The notes under the pieces are model-generated. The model ran no database searches. It was not told the origin of the DNA and saw only the letters and a program-made list of their open reading frames with translations. A stretch of DNA of 33,290 bases from NCBI GenBank assembly GCA_002344795.1, contig DDUM01000090.1, forward strand, positions 1 through 33,290, read 5' to 3'. Every line of letters begins with the position of its first letter. The first letter of the stretch is position 1. The position numbers were made by a program, and so were the translations under genes. Positions 16,935 to 25,372 of the stretch are shown here, piece after piece. This DNA is from Flammeovirgaceae bacterium UBA2338 (lineage in GTDB: Bacteria; Bacteroidota; Bacteroidia; Cytophagales; Cyclobacteriaceae).

Positions 16935-17791
16935 TGGAAGCATTACAGAATTTGTTGGAGTATAAATTATTCGAAATCAGTGGACATCTCTTTACTGTAG
17001 GCACTATTGTACTTCTGGTGGCTATCTATATTGCCACCAAAATTATTTTGTTTGCTCTAAAACGAATCCTTAATAGAATTTTTGAAAAGCGTGGAATAGA
17101 TCGGGGCAGAAGATTTGCCTTGATCAAATTGGTGCAATATTTTGTTTGGACGTTTGCAATTGTACTCCTGATTCAGGCAGCCACCTTTCAAATTACTATT
17201 TTGCTGGCAGGGTCCGCTGCACTCCTGGTTGGACTTGGCCTGGGGTTACAACAAATATTTCAGGACTTGGTTTCAGGAATATTTATTCTCATTGAAGGGA
17301 CGATACAAAAGGATGATGTGGTGGAGATTGATGGTCTGATTGGAAAAATACTAACGCTTAACTTGCGTACATCAACCATATTAACACGTGATGGGATTAT
17401 GTTAATTGTCCCCAATCATAAATTTGTGGTAGACAACATCATCAATTGGAGCCACAGTGCTACCCCAACCCGGTTTAAAGTGAGTGTTGGTGTTGCCTAT
17501 GGTAGCGATGTAGAGAAAGTAACAGATATTCTAATGGAATGCACTTTGTGCCATGACGTGGTCTTAAAAGATAAAACCAATAATAAATATCCATTTGTTC
17601 GTTTTGTTGACTTTGGTGACAGTGCCTTATTGTTTGATGTATATTTTTGGAGCGTTGATATCTTTCCAATTGAAAATGTTAAGAGTGATATGCGTTATCT
17701 TATCAATAAACGATTTAGGGAGCATGGCATTAGTATTCCATTCCCTCAACGCGACCTTCATATTAAGTCTGGGGGTTTAACAAAGGAGTAA
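16934..17791 (+). CDS. MscS-family mechanosensitive ion channel
   Basis: This is a 285-residue MscS channel close to the textbook layout. A hydrophobic helix lies at about 19-43 and a second at 64-85, then TM3 with AGSAALLVGLGLGLQQIFQD (about 92-111) and a beta domain (KDDVVEIDGLIGKILTLNLR, IVPNHKFV). A carboxy alpha/beta domain containing VSVGVAYGSDVEKV closes the protein. I chose the ATG at 16934, which overlaps the preceding TGA by one base; a TTG at 16931 is in frame but less likely. It is the last of three consecutive MscS genes. The next gene, nhaA, follows after 87 bp that contain a 15-bp tandem repeat. Confidence 0.9.
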   Translation: MEALQNLLEYKLFEISGHLFTVGTIVLLVAIYIATKIILFALKRILNRIFEKRGIDRGRRFALIKLVQYFVWTFAIVLLIQAATFQITILLAGSAALLVGLGLGLQQIFQDLVSGIFILIEGTIQKDDVVEIDGLIGKILTLNLRTSTILTRDGIMLIVPNHKFVVDNIINWSHSATPTRFKVSVGVAYGSDVEKVTDILMECTLCHDVVLKDKTNNKYPFVRFVDFGDSALLFDVYFWSVDIFPIENVKSDMRYLINKRFREHGISIPFPQRDLHIKSGGLTKE

Positions 17792-17793
17792 AT

Positions 17794-17823
17794 TCATTTA
17801 GCTTCTGGTCATTTAGCTTCTGA
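17794..17823 (+). repeat. Two tandem copies of a 15-bp repeat between mscS and nhaA
   Basis: TCATTTAGCTTCTGG (17794-17808) is followed directly by TCATTTAGCTTCTGA (17809-17823), with one mismatch at the last base. It starts right after the mscS stop codon. It resembles the short tandem repeats at 27994 and 28854 in style, though not in sequence. Confidence 0.75.
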
Positions 17824-17878
17824 CTTTTGGTGGCAAAAGAGCGTACTTATTTTAGAATTAATAGAGAAACCGCAGTGA

Positions 17879-19255
17879 ATGAGTGAAAAAAAAGATCTGG
17901 GAATAAACGTAGAATTAGTAGACCGGTTGTTAATCGGACCATCTCCAAGCTTTATTAACAAGAGTTCAGCAAGTGGTATCGTGTTGTTCTCTTCTGCCAT
18001 TCTTGCTATGGTAATTGCCAACTCAACATGGTCTGACGCCTATCATGCTATTTGGAAGTACCAGTTTGTAATTGGTTTTGATGAATTTATTATTAGCAAA
18101 GACCTTCATCATTGGATAAATGATGGGTTGATGGCTGTTTTCTTTTTTGTGGTTGGGTTGGAATTGAAAAGAGAAATTATTGGTGGAGAATTAAGCGATA
18201 TAAAATCGGCTGTTTTACCAATTAGTGCTGCTGTTGGCGGAATGGTTTTTCCTGCATTAATCTACCTGGCATTCAATCAGGAAGGAGCGGGGTCAGATGG
18301 CTGGGGCATACCCATGGCTACTGATATTGCATTTTCACTCGGGGTTTTATATTTGCTTGGTGATCGCGTTCCTGTATCAATTAAAGTATTTTTAACCGCG
18401 CTGGCAATTACAGATGACCTGGGTGCCGTTTTGGTCATTGCTTTTTTCTATAGTTCTGATATTAATTTTGTAAGCCTGGGTACGGGCGCTGTGTTTTTGG
18501 CTGTGCTATGGATTGCCAATGTGATTGGTGTGCGCAATACTATATTTTATGCGCTGATAGGAATTGGCGGTTTATGGTTGGCATTTCTTATGTCGGGCGT
18601 ACATGCTACCATCGCAGCGGTGCTTGCTGCCTTTGCAATTCCTGCCAGAACGAAAGTCAAGGAAAGTCATTTTGCCCAGCACATGGAATACCTCGTGGCC
18701 AGGTTTAAGAAAGCCGACCCCAATAAGGTTAGCACCATCACCAAAGAGCAGTTGGATGTTCTTCAGGATATCAGATCGTATACGAAAAAAGCGATTACTC
18801 CCCTGCAAAGATTGGAGGACAATATGCACCCACTTGTTGCTTTTGTGATCATGCCCATTTTTGCATTTAGCAATGCCGGGGTTACACTTGCTGAGGACTT
18901 TCTGACACAGTTAGTAAGTCCGGTAGCAATGGGTATAATGATGGGCTTGCTACTGGGTAAGATTGTCGGGGTGGTAGGAGTGAGTGAACTGGTACTGAGG
19001 TTTACTTCTGTACAACTTCCAAAAGGCATGAACAAACTTCATTTGTGGGGGGTCGGTTTTTTGGCGGCAATTGGCTTTACCATGTCATTGTTTATTGCTG
19101 GTCTGGCATTTCGTGATGAATTACTCCTTCAGGAATCAAAACTTGGTATTTTATTAGCTTCTTTGGTTGCCAGTATACTGGGATATTTCTTGATTAAAAA
19201 AGCCTCCCAAAAGGAACTGCAAAAAGGCGGAGAGGACACTGTGAGTACTGCTTAA
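17879..19255 (+). CDS. nhaA: Na+/H+ antiporter NhaA
   Basis: This 458-residue inner-membrane antiporter exports Na+ (or Li+) in exchange for protons and is important at high salt and alkaline pH. The family signatures are clear: SSASGIVLFSSAILAMVIAN near the N-terminus, HWINDGLMAVFFFVVGLELK (78-97), WGIPMATDIAFSLG (142-155), and ALAITDDLGAVLV with the ion-binding aspartate pair Asp179-Asp180. It is longer than the E. coli protein (388 residues) because of a charged cytoplasmic loop at about 255-310 and a polar C-terminal tail. Such extensions occur in other Bacteroidota members. It follows the three MscS genes and completes the ion-homeostasis block. Confidence 0.96.
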   Translation: MSEKKDLGINVELVDRLLIGPSPSFINKSSASGIVLFSSAILAMVIANSTWSDAYHAIWKYQFVIGFDEFIISKDLHHWINDGLMAVFFFVVGLELKREIIGGELSDIKSAVLPISAAVGGMVFPALIYLAFNQEGAGSDGWGIPMATDIAFSLGVLYLLGDRVPVSIKVFLTALAITDDLGAVLVIAFFYSSDINFVSLGTGAVFLAVLWIANVIGVRNTIFYALIGIGGLWLAFLMSGVHATIAAVLAAFAIPARTKVKESHFAQHMEYLVARFKKADPNKVSTITKEQLDVLQDIRSYTKKAITPLQRLEDNMHPLVAFVIMPIFAFSNAGVTLAEDFLTQLVSPVAMGIMMGLLLGKIVGVVGVSELVLRFTSVQLPKGMNKLHLWGVGFLAAIGFTMSLFIAGLAFRDELLLQESKLGILLASLVASILGYFLIKKASQKELQKGGEDTVSTA

Positions 19256-19300
19256 TTGGGAATTATGGCGTTTTTTGGCTATATTTAAATTCTTCGGTAC

Positions 19301-19333
19301 TTGATCATGGCATCCTGTCATGTTTTATATTTG
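19301..19333 (+). promoter_or_regulatory. Candidate Bacteroidota promoter for the GNAT/nitrilase gene
   Basis: TATATTTG at 19326-19333 matches the -7 consensus TAnnTTTG exactly. A TTG at 19301-19303 lies 22 bp upstream, slightly beyond the usual spacing. The start codon is 86 bp further on, leaving an AT-rich untranslated leader of about 80 nt. Confidence 0.5.
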
Positions 19334-19418
19334 CAGCGATTTCCTGTACTTCAAAATATTCAAAGTGCATTGAATTCAGTAAACCGAGTTAATAAATAAC
19401 AACCAATAAAATTCACAA

Positions 19419-20978
19419 ATGAAAGTAGAGATTGGAGCGCTTAAGATGGTAGATTATTTGGACCTCAAAAAAAGTATGCTTCAGGCATACAAGGAGTGGG
19501 GCGCTTATTGGAGAGAGAGCCATATTCAAAAACTAATAGACATTTTTCCCGGAGGACAAATTTGCATGAAGGTGGATGGCAAAGTAGTGGGTACTGCATT
19601 GTCAATCATTGTTGATTACGATCGTTTTGGTGACAACCACACTTACGAACAAATCACAGGGAACTATACTTTTTCTACTCATGATCCGAAAGGGGATGTG
19701 TTGTATGGTATTGAAATTTTTATCCATCCAGAGTTTAGAGGGATGCGCCTGGCGCGAAGATTGTATAATGCGCGTAAAGAATTGTGCGAAGAGCTCAATC
19801 TGGAAGCAATAGTGGCAGGAGGAAGACTTCCTAACTACAGCCAGTTTGCCGATAAGTTAAGCACTAAGCAATATATCGATAGGGTAAAGTTAAAGGAGGT
19901 ATATGACCCTACACTTACCTTCCAGCTTTCAAATGATTTCCACGTACGGAAGATATTGAAAGGATACATGCCCGGTGATAAGGAATCAATGGAGTATGCG
20001 GCATTGATTGAGTGGAATAATATTTACTATGATGCCAAACCAAAGTTGTACAATAGTAAGAAGTCCAACGTAAGGATGGCATTGATACAATGGCAGATGA
20101 GATTGTTCAAAGATTTTGATGCACTGGTAGAACAGATAGAGTTTTTTGTAGATGGTGCTTCTGCCTATGAAAGTGACTTTATTTTATTCCCTGAATATTT
20201 TCACGCACCATTGATGGCTACCCTCAACGATGTGCCGGAAGCACAAGCAATTAGAAAATTAGTTGATTATACAGATAGGCTTCACGCCAAGTTCAAGGAA
20301 TTTGCAGTATCCTATAACGCCAATATCATCACAGGAAGTATGCCCATCATCCGTGATGGCAAGCTTTACAATGTAGGGTGGTTATGCAGAAGAAATGGAA
20401 CATCGGAGATGTATGAAAAACTACATGTTACACCGAGCGAGCGGTTTGAATGGGGGATGTCAGGAGGAAATTCATTAAAAGCTTTTGACACAGATTGTGG
20501 AAAAATAGGTGTATTGATTTGTTATGATGTTGAATTTCCAGAGTTATCGCGCTTGTTGGCAGATGAAGGAATGAATTTGTTGTTTGTGCCATTTCTTACC
20601 GATACACAAAACGGGTATACCCGTGTAAAACATTGTGCACAAGCCAGGGCTATTGAGAACGAGTGTTTTGTTGCCATTGCAGGGTGTGTGGGTAACCTGC
20701 CAAAGGTGCACAACATGGATATTCAATATGCACAATCTGCCGTGTTTACCCCCGCTGATTTTGCGTTTCCAACCAATGCGATCAAAGCTGAGGCCACACC
20801 TAATACGGAAATGACATTGATTGTTGATGTAGACCTTGACTTGTTGAAGGACTTACACTACAATGGTTCTGTTCGCACGCTGACAGACAGAAGATTTGAT
20901 ATTTATAAACTGGAAAGGGTTTTACCTGTTGCTGTTTCGGAAAACGGGAGCACAAAAGAGAAAGTGAAAGAGCAATAA
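19419..20978 (+). CDS. Bifunctional GNAT acetyltransferase / carbon-nitrogen hydrolase
   Basis: This 519-residue cytoplasmic fusion has a GNAT N-acetyltransferase domain (about 1-170) with an acetyl-CoA-binding turn at RGMRLARRLY (107-116). A nitrilase-superfamily carbon-nitrogen hydrolase (about 215-490) follows, with the full catalytic triad: Glu259 in FPEYFHAP, Lys334 in YEKLHV and Cys368 in GVLICYD. This domain order is a known bifunctional family. The natural substrate is not established; an amide or amidine is hydrolysed at the Cys site and an amine presumably acetylated at the GNAT site. Pairing both activities suggests processing of an N-acylated or amide metabolite. The ATG at 19419 begins directly at the GNAT domain, and a terminator follows 60 bp after the stop. 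Confidence 0.92.
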   Translation: MKVEIGALKMVDYLDLKKSMLQAYKEWGAYWRESHIQKLIDIFPGGQICMKVDGKVVGTALSIIVDYDRFGDNHTYEQITGNYTFSTHDPKGDVLYGIEIFIHPEFRGMRLARRLYNARKELCEELNLEAIVAGGRLPNYSQFADKLSTKQYIDRVKLKEVYDPTLTFQLSNDFHVRKILKGYMPGDKESMEYAALIEWNNIYYDAKPKLYNSKKSNVRMALIQWQMRLFKDFDALVEQIEFFVDGASAYESDFILFPEYFHAPLMATLNDVPEAQAIRKLVDYTDRLHAKFKEFAVSYNANIITGSMPIIRDGKLYNVGWLCRRNGTSEMYEKLHVTPSERFEWGMSGGNSLKAFDTDCGKIGVLICYDVEFPELSRLLADEGMNLLFVPFLTDTQNGYTRVKHCAQARAIENECFVAIAGCVGNLPKVHNMDIQYAQSAVFTPADFAFPTNAIKAEATPNTEMTLIVDVDLDLLKDLHYNGSVRTLTDRRFDIYKLERVLPVAVSENGSTKEKVKEQ

Positions 20979-21040
20979 ATTTCGCTGGGTCGCATATTTA
21001 CGATCACCCAAAAATATAAATTGATTTAATGAGGAGAAAG

Positions 21041-21067
21041 GCACCATCTTGAAGTGGTGCTTTTTTT
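21041..21067 (+). terminator. Rho-independent terminator after the GNAT/nitrilase gene
   Basis: GCACCA (21041-21046) and TGGTGC (21055-21060) form a stem with an 8-nt loop, extended by A-T pairs on the outside and followed directly by seven T residues. The position 60 bp after the stop codon supports the call. Confidence 0.85.
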
Positions 21068-21299
21068 GTGTAATTCTAAACAGCCTTCAATGACAAGCCG
21101 CCTTCCATAAAGAAATTAGCTTTTATCTTATTAATTCCAATTTCTTACACCTTTATTACATTCTGTAAACGTGAGCATATTTTATACCTATATTGAAGGT
21201 GGCATAAAGTAATCTATGAGATTTTTATAAACTCATGAGTGGTTGGTTTTCTATTTGAATGGTGGCGTTGGCTAGCCGAAGTGATGTGAGATCATAACG
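21068..21299. other. Intergenic region before the phosphorelay operon, no gene seen
   Basis: Together with the terminator, this makes a 321-bp stretch without a convincing reading frame. It is AT-rich and ends 1 bp before the histidine-kinase ATG. Small symmetric elements are present, such as ATGAG/CTCAT around 21218-21237, and a GGCTAGCC palindrome just upstream of the operon. I find no exact TAnnTTTG promoter here. Confidence 0.5.
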
Positions 21300-22634
21300 A
21301 TGAAATTGTACATAGACAAAAAGGCATTGTATGGATTTGTAGTTGCACTATTCATTTTGATTTTGCTAGGCTATTTTTCTTATCGAAATAACAATCAATT
21401 CATGAAGTCCAGAGAGTTGATTTTCCATGCCACAAGGGTACTTAACCATATTGAACAAACACAAACCAATTCGGTGAGAGTAGAGGAGATTTTGGCAAAG
21501 TATATTTTAACGGGAGATAGTAGTTTACTGGAGTCTTATAATAAAGAAGTAAAGAAGGCAACCACCCATTATAAAAGCCTTGTGCAGTTGATCGGAGAAA
21601 AAGGATCTCTGCAGGTTAAAATAGACTCATTTAAGGTAGTTGGTAAAAGAAAATTTGAGTTGCATAAAAAGATAATGAATGCTTATAAGTCGTCCAGGCA
21701 ACAAGCGGAGTTAATGCTTAATTCTCACGAGAACAGGGCCTCATCGGATAAGATAGCTTTAGTCCTGGCAAATATGCGCGAGGAAGAAAATAGATTGTTG
21801 ACGGAAAGATTAAAGAATGGCCAGATTGAGATAAAGTATTTTCAGGCCACCTTTTCCGTGATGATGGTCTTTGCCTTTTTAATACTGGTTGCAGTTTTCC
21901 TGGTAATAAACAGAAGTTTTAAATTAAGATTATTGGCTGAGGAAAAAGCCAGTATTGTTAACCAGGATCTTGAATCCTTTACCTATTCCGTTTCACATGA
22001 TTTACGCGCTCCGCTTCGCTCCATTCGTGGGTTTACCGAGGTGCTGCGGGAAGAGTATGGCCCTACTTTGGGGCAGGAAGGCAATCGATTGCTAAGTATT
22101 GTTATTCGTAATGCTGGTAGAATGGGGTTACTGATCGATGATCTTCTTGATTTTTCCAGACTAGGTAGGAAGACGCTAACCTTCTCCAAAATTCAGGTTC
22201 GTGAGTTGGTTACTGAAATCATTCAGGAATTGACTGTACACACTCCTAGAGAGGTAAAATGGGAGGTAAAGCATTTGGATACAATACGTGCAGATGCCAA
22301 TATGATAAGACAAGTTTGGATAAACCTCATAAGTAATGCCTTGAAATACACATTGAAAGTTGATAAACCTGTAATTGAGATAGGAAGCTTTCCAAAATAT
22401 GGCACAACTGTTTATTACGTGAAGGACAATGGAGTTGGGTTTGATATGAAATACAGTGACAAGTTATTTAAGGTATTTCAACGGCTGCATAACAATCAGG
22501 AGTTTGAAGGAACCGGTGTGGGACTGGCGCTGGTACAGCGTATCATTTCAAAACACAACGGCAAAATTTGGGCAGAAGCAAGAGTAAATGAAGGAGCAAG
22601 TTTCTTTTTTTATTTAAATAATCCGACAGTATAA
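21300..22634 (+). CDS. Membrane sensor histidine kinase with CHASE3-like sensor domain
   Basis: This 444-residue inner-membrane kinase has a TM helix at 9-25, a helical extracytoplasmic CHASE3-like domain (about 30-180) and a second TM at 183-203. The HisKA domain has its phospho-acceptor His233 in YSVSHDLRAPLRS, and the HATPase_c domain has an N-box at 342-349 (NLISNALK), DNGVGFD (376-382) and GTGVGLA (404-410). All catalytic motifs are intact, so it should autophosphorylate and pass phosphate to an aspartate. The next gene, a single-domain response regulator, starts 1 nt after its stop, so they are almost certainly a pair. The extracellular signal is unknown. Confidence 0.93.
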   Translation: MKLYIDKKALYGFVVALFILILLGYFSYRNNNQFMKSRELIFHATRVLNHIEQTQTNSVRVEEILAKYILTGDSSLLESYNKEVKKATTHYKSLVQLIGEKGSLQVKIDSFKVVGKRKFELHKKIMNAYKSSRQQAELMLNSHENRASSDKIALVLANMREEENRLLTERLKNGQIEIKYFQATFSVMMVFAFLILVAVFLVINRSFKLRLLAEEKASIVNQDLESFTYSVSHDLRAPLRSIRGFTEVLREEYGPTLGQEGNRLLSIVIRNAGRMGLLIDDLLDFSRLGRKTLTFSKIQVRELVTEIIQELTVHTPREVKWEVKHLDTIRADANMIRQVWINLISNALKYTLKVDKPVIEIGSFPKYGTTVYYVKDNGVGFDMKYSDKLFKVFQRLHNNQEFEGTGVGLALVQRIISKHNGKIWAEARVNEGASFFFYLNNPTV

Positions 22635-22635
22635 G

Positions 22636-23058
22636 ATGATTGATAGACAAGTAGAAATATTATTGATTGAAGATAATCAGGACGATGCGGAGTTGGCAAT
22701 TCGTGCACTGAAGAAAAAAAACCTTGCGAATAAACTGTTGCACATAAGTGATAGTGAAGAGGCATTGGAGTATTTGTTTGGTGAAGGCAATAACACTTAT
22801 CCAAAATTGATTTTGCTTGATTTGAAGATGCCTAAAATTGATGGTATCCAGGTGTTGAAGAGAATAAAAAGCGATCCGGACAAGAAAGTAATTCCTGTGG
22901 TCATGTTGACCTCATCAAAAGAGGAAAAAGATATTGTAGAATCATATAACCTGGGTGTCAATGCCTATATCGTTAAACCTGTTCAATTCGATAAATTTCT
23001 TGAAGTAGTGGATCAATTAGGTATGTTCTGGCTTTTGATTAATCAACCCCCAAAATGA
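22636..23058 (+). CDS. Single-domain response regulator (Rcp1-like)
   Basis: This 140-residue protein is one receiver domain with no output domain. The acidic pocket is Glu12 and Asp13, the phospho-acceptor is Asp62 in LILLDLKMP, and the conserved Lys is Lys114 in IVKP. The layout, including the insertion before the phosphorylation site and the ESYNLGVNAYIVKPVQF end, resembles Rcp1, the partner of cyanobacterial phytochrome kinases. Such regulators act by protein contact or as phosphate shuttles. It sits between the two kinases of this operon and overlaps the next gene by 4 nt (ATGA), so a relay from the membrane kinase through this protein is a sensible guess. Confidence 0.93.
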   Translation: MIDRQVEILLIEDNQDDAELAIRALKKKNLANKLLHISDSEEALEYLFGEGNNTYPKLILLDLKMPKIDGIQVLKRIKSDPDKKVIPVVMLTSSKEEKDIVESYNLGVNAYIVKPVQFDKFLEVVDQLGMFWLLINQPPK

Positions 23059-24191
23059 CTTTGGCGAAACTCGATAGAAAATTAAAAATTTTATTCCTGG
23101 AGGATATTCTGGAGGATGTCGAGTTGGTGGAGCGCACCCTGAAGAAGGAAGGGATGAAGTTTGACATGGTTTTGGTGGACAGTAAAGAAGAGTTTGTCAA
23201 TGCCATACGAAATAATTCTTTTGATGTAATCCTTTCGGATCATACATTGGCACAGTTCAACTCTTCAGAGGCATTAAAGATTTGCCGTAGGTTAGGAATA
23301 ATGGCACCATTTATTCTGGTTACTGGGTCTGTATCTGAAGAATTTGCAATCACGCGTATTAAGCAAGGCGCTGATGACTATATCCTCAAATCAAGCCTTC
23401 AAAGATTGCCCTCTGCTATAATCAATGCGTTAGGCCAACGGAAACTTCAATGCGAACGCCTGGAGGCTGAGTTAGCGCTTAGGAATCAGAATGAGGAACT
23501 GATCAAGATCAATGAAGAGCTTGATAGTTTTGTTTATAGCGTGTCTCATGACCTTAGAGCTCCACTGCTTTCTTTATTGGGCTTGCTCAATATCTCCAGA
23601 ATGGATGAACGACCCAGAGACAAGGTGTACGATCAATATTTTGGTATGATGGAGAAGAGTATCAAAAAGCTTGATGGAACGCTAAAAGAAATTCTTGACT
23701 ATTCGAGAAATGCCCGAACTGAAGTGAAGGGTGTAGAAGTTGATTTAGTGCATTTACTGAAAAAATCAATCCAAAAGCTGGAACATATGGATGGATTCAA
23801 AGAGATAGAAATCTCTATTGACATCAGGCGTATGCACTTACCATTCTATTCCGATGTATACCGAATCTCCGTTGTTTTTGAAAACCTTCTTTCCAACGCG
23901 ATAAAGTACAGAAACTCAAAAAAGAAATGTTTTCTTGAAATTCAGCTGGATGTTACTAAGAAGGAAGCAATAGTTTCATTTACCGATAATGGAATTGGCA
24001 TTGATGAAAAAATACTTTCTAATGTATTTAAAATGTTTTATCGGGGCACTGAACAGAGTGAAGGTGCAGGATTGGGATTGTACCTTGTAAGGGAAACTGC
24101 TCAGAAAATAGGGGGAAGGATCAATGCAACCTCTCAGCTTGGTATCGGTTCTACATTTGAGTTCACAATCCCCAATAACGCCCCCTCTTAA
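23055..24191 (+). CDS. Receiver-histidine kinase hybrid (N-terminal receiver, cytoplasmic)
   Basis: This is a 378-residue soluble protein with an inverted hybrid order. The receiver domain (about 9-125) has acidic pocket Glu16/Asp17, phospho-acceptor Asp62 in VILSDHTL and Lys112. A short coiled coil (130-157) follows, then HisKA with His165 in YSVSHDLRAPLLS and HATPase_c with an N-box (NLLSNAIKY, 277-285), DNGIGID (311-317) and GAGLGLY (337-343). It has no membrane segment or signal domain, so its input is probably phosphorylation of its own receiver by the upstream components. No DNA-binding regulator is adjacent, so the final output is not visible. An unremarkable 194-bp spacer follows. Confidence 0.92.
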   Translation: MTLAKLDRKLKILFLEDILEDVELVERTLKKEGMKFDMVLVDSKEEFVNAIRNNSFDVILSDHTLAQFNSSEALKICRRLGIMAPFILVTGSVSEEFAITRIKQGADDYILKSSLQRLPSAIINALGQRKLQCERLEAELALRNQNEELIKINEELDSFVYSVSHDLRAPLLSLLGLLNISRMDERPRDKVYDQYFGMMEKSIKKLDGTLKEILDYSRNARTEVKGVEVDLVHLLKKSIQKLEHMDGFKEIEISIDIRRMHLPFYSDVYRISVVFENLLSNAIKYRNSKKKCFLEIQLDVTKKEAIVSFTDNGIGIDEKILSNVFKMFYRGTEQSEGAGLGLYLVRETAQKIGGRINATSQLGIGSTFEFTIPNNAPS

Positions 24192-24385
24192 CCCAGGTTT
24201 ATGCTTGTCATGAGGAAGTAATTGGAATTGCCCAAGCAACGCTTTGGATGTTCTTCCGTCTAGAAAAAAAATAGATTTATCGGATTTCTGGGTTACACTT
24301 TGTTATTTAGAAAGTATTCAGAGTCTTAAAATGTCTGTTGGTATAATAAAACCTTAATCTTTGACTAAAACCTAAAACAGTAGAT

Positions 24386-25270
24386 ATGAATAAGTTGATG
24401 AGTATAATAACAATAGGAATAGTTTTGTTTTCTACTTCTTGCAAGGATGATGAAATAAACCTGGTGTCAGTGGAGCAAAATGCAACCATAACTGACCAGT
24501 CGGTTACGGAAGCCTATTTTAACGAGGCCGGTGATCTATCCATTCAGGCTTTTAACACACCTACACCAAATGAAATAGCCGGAGGGCGCACCAATGGAAC
24601 GATCACCATTACGGTGGAAGGAGACACAAGGTTTAATGGGGCTATTGTAACCTTGACGACCTCAGGAAACGACCCTTTAAACCCGGAAGGCACCATCACC
24701 ATTGATTTTGGAGATGGCCAGACAGACCCTCGTGGGGTGGTACGAAAAGGTATCATTATTGTTAATTACAAAGGCTTGAGGTTTGTACCTGGGTCGAAAA
24801 CCATTACCACCTTTGATAATTATGAAGTGAACGGTGTAGGGATTGAAGGCACGAGAACCATAACAACAAGTTCTTTTAGCGTAACACCTGCGCTCTCTGT
24901 TTCTTTTCTGGTCAAAGATGTAGACGGCAAGGCTACCTTTTCCGATCAAACCACCATAACACGCAATGCTACACACTCCCATACCATTACATTTGGCAAC
25001 ACGCCAGGCAGTACTACCTGGACGGTGGAGGGACAGGCAAGTGGAAAAACGAGAACCGAAGTAGAATATATTTTTCTGATTGAGCGTCCTTTAATTTTTA
25101 AAACCGAATGTGTATTTAAAGGCTTCAGCATGCCATCGGAGGGCGAGGCACTTTTTACCATTGGTAACCTCCCTGTGGGATTAAATTACGGAGATGAAGG
25201 TGCCGCTTGTGATAATGTAGTGACCGTTTCCATTAATAATGGAACACAAAATATTACTGTGAATAATTAG
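24386..25270 (+). CDS. Putative lipoprotein of unknown function, beta-rich
   Basis: This 294-residue exported protein has a lipoprotein signal peptide; the lipobox is LFSTSC with Cys20 followed by Lys-Asp-Asp. The acidic residues right after the Cys resemble the surface-export signal described for Bacteroidota lipoproteins, which would place it on the outer face of the outer membrane. The rest is rich in Thr, Gly and Val in short alternating stretches (GTITITVEG, TITIDFGDGQTDPRG), as in beta-sandwich proteins. I recognise no catalytic motif. It is followed by a strong terminator and probably forms its own transcript. Confidence 0.75.
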   Translation: MNKLMSIITIGIVLFSTSCKDDEINLVSVEQNATITDQSVTEAYFNEAGDLSIQAFNTPTPNEIAGGRTNGTITITVEGDTRFNGAIVTLTTSGNDPLNPEGTITIDFGDGQTDPRGVVRKGIIIVNYKGLRFVPGSKTITTFDNYEVNGVGIEGTRTITTSSFSVTPALSVSFLVKDVDGKATFSDQTTITRNATHSHTITFGNTPGSTTWTVEGQASGKTRTEVEYIFLIERPLIFKTECVFKGFSMPSEGEALFTIGNLPVGLNYGDEGAACDNVVTVSINNGTQNITVNN

Positions 25271-25290
25271 ACACAATTTTTTACCCTATT

Positions 25291-25328
25291 AAATGCAACC
25301 ACGCCTAAGAACCTGGTTGCATTTTTTT
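25291..25328 (+). terminator. Strong rho-independent terminator after the lipoprotein gene
   Basis: An 11-bp perfect stem (AAATGCAACCA at 25291-25301 with TGGTTGCATTT at 25314-25324) and a 12-nt loop run into a continuous T-tract to 25328. It lies 20 bp after the stop codon. Confidence 0.92.
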
Positions 25329-25372
25329 GTTTAAATGAAGAGAAAATTTATTATCTTCATAATGACAATTAA

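Noticed and set aside
18572..18829. Antisense frame within nhaA
   Set aside because: It overlaps conserved NhaA sequence and shows no family features.
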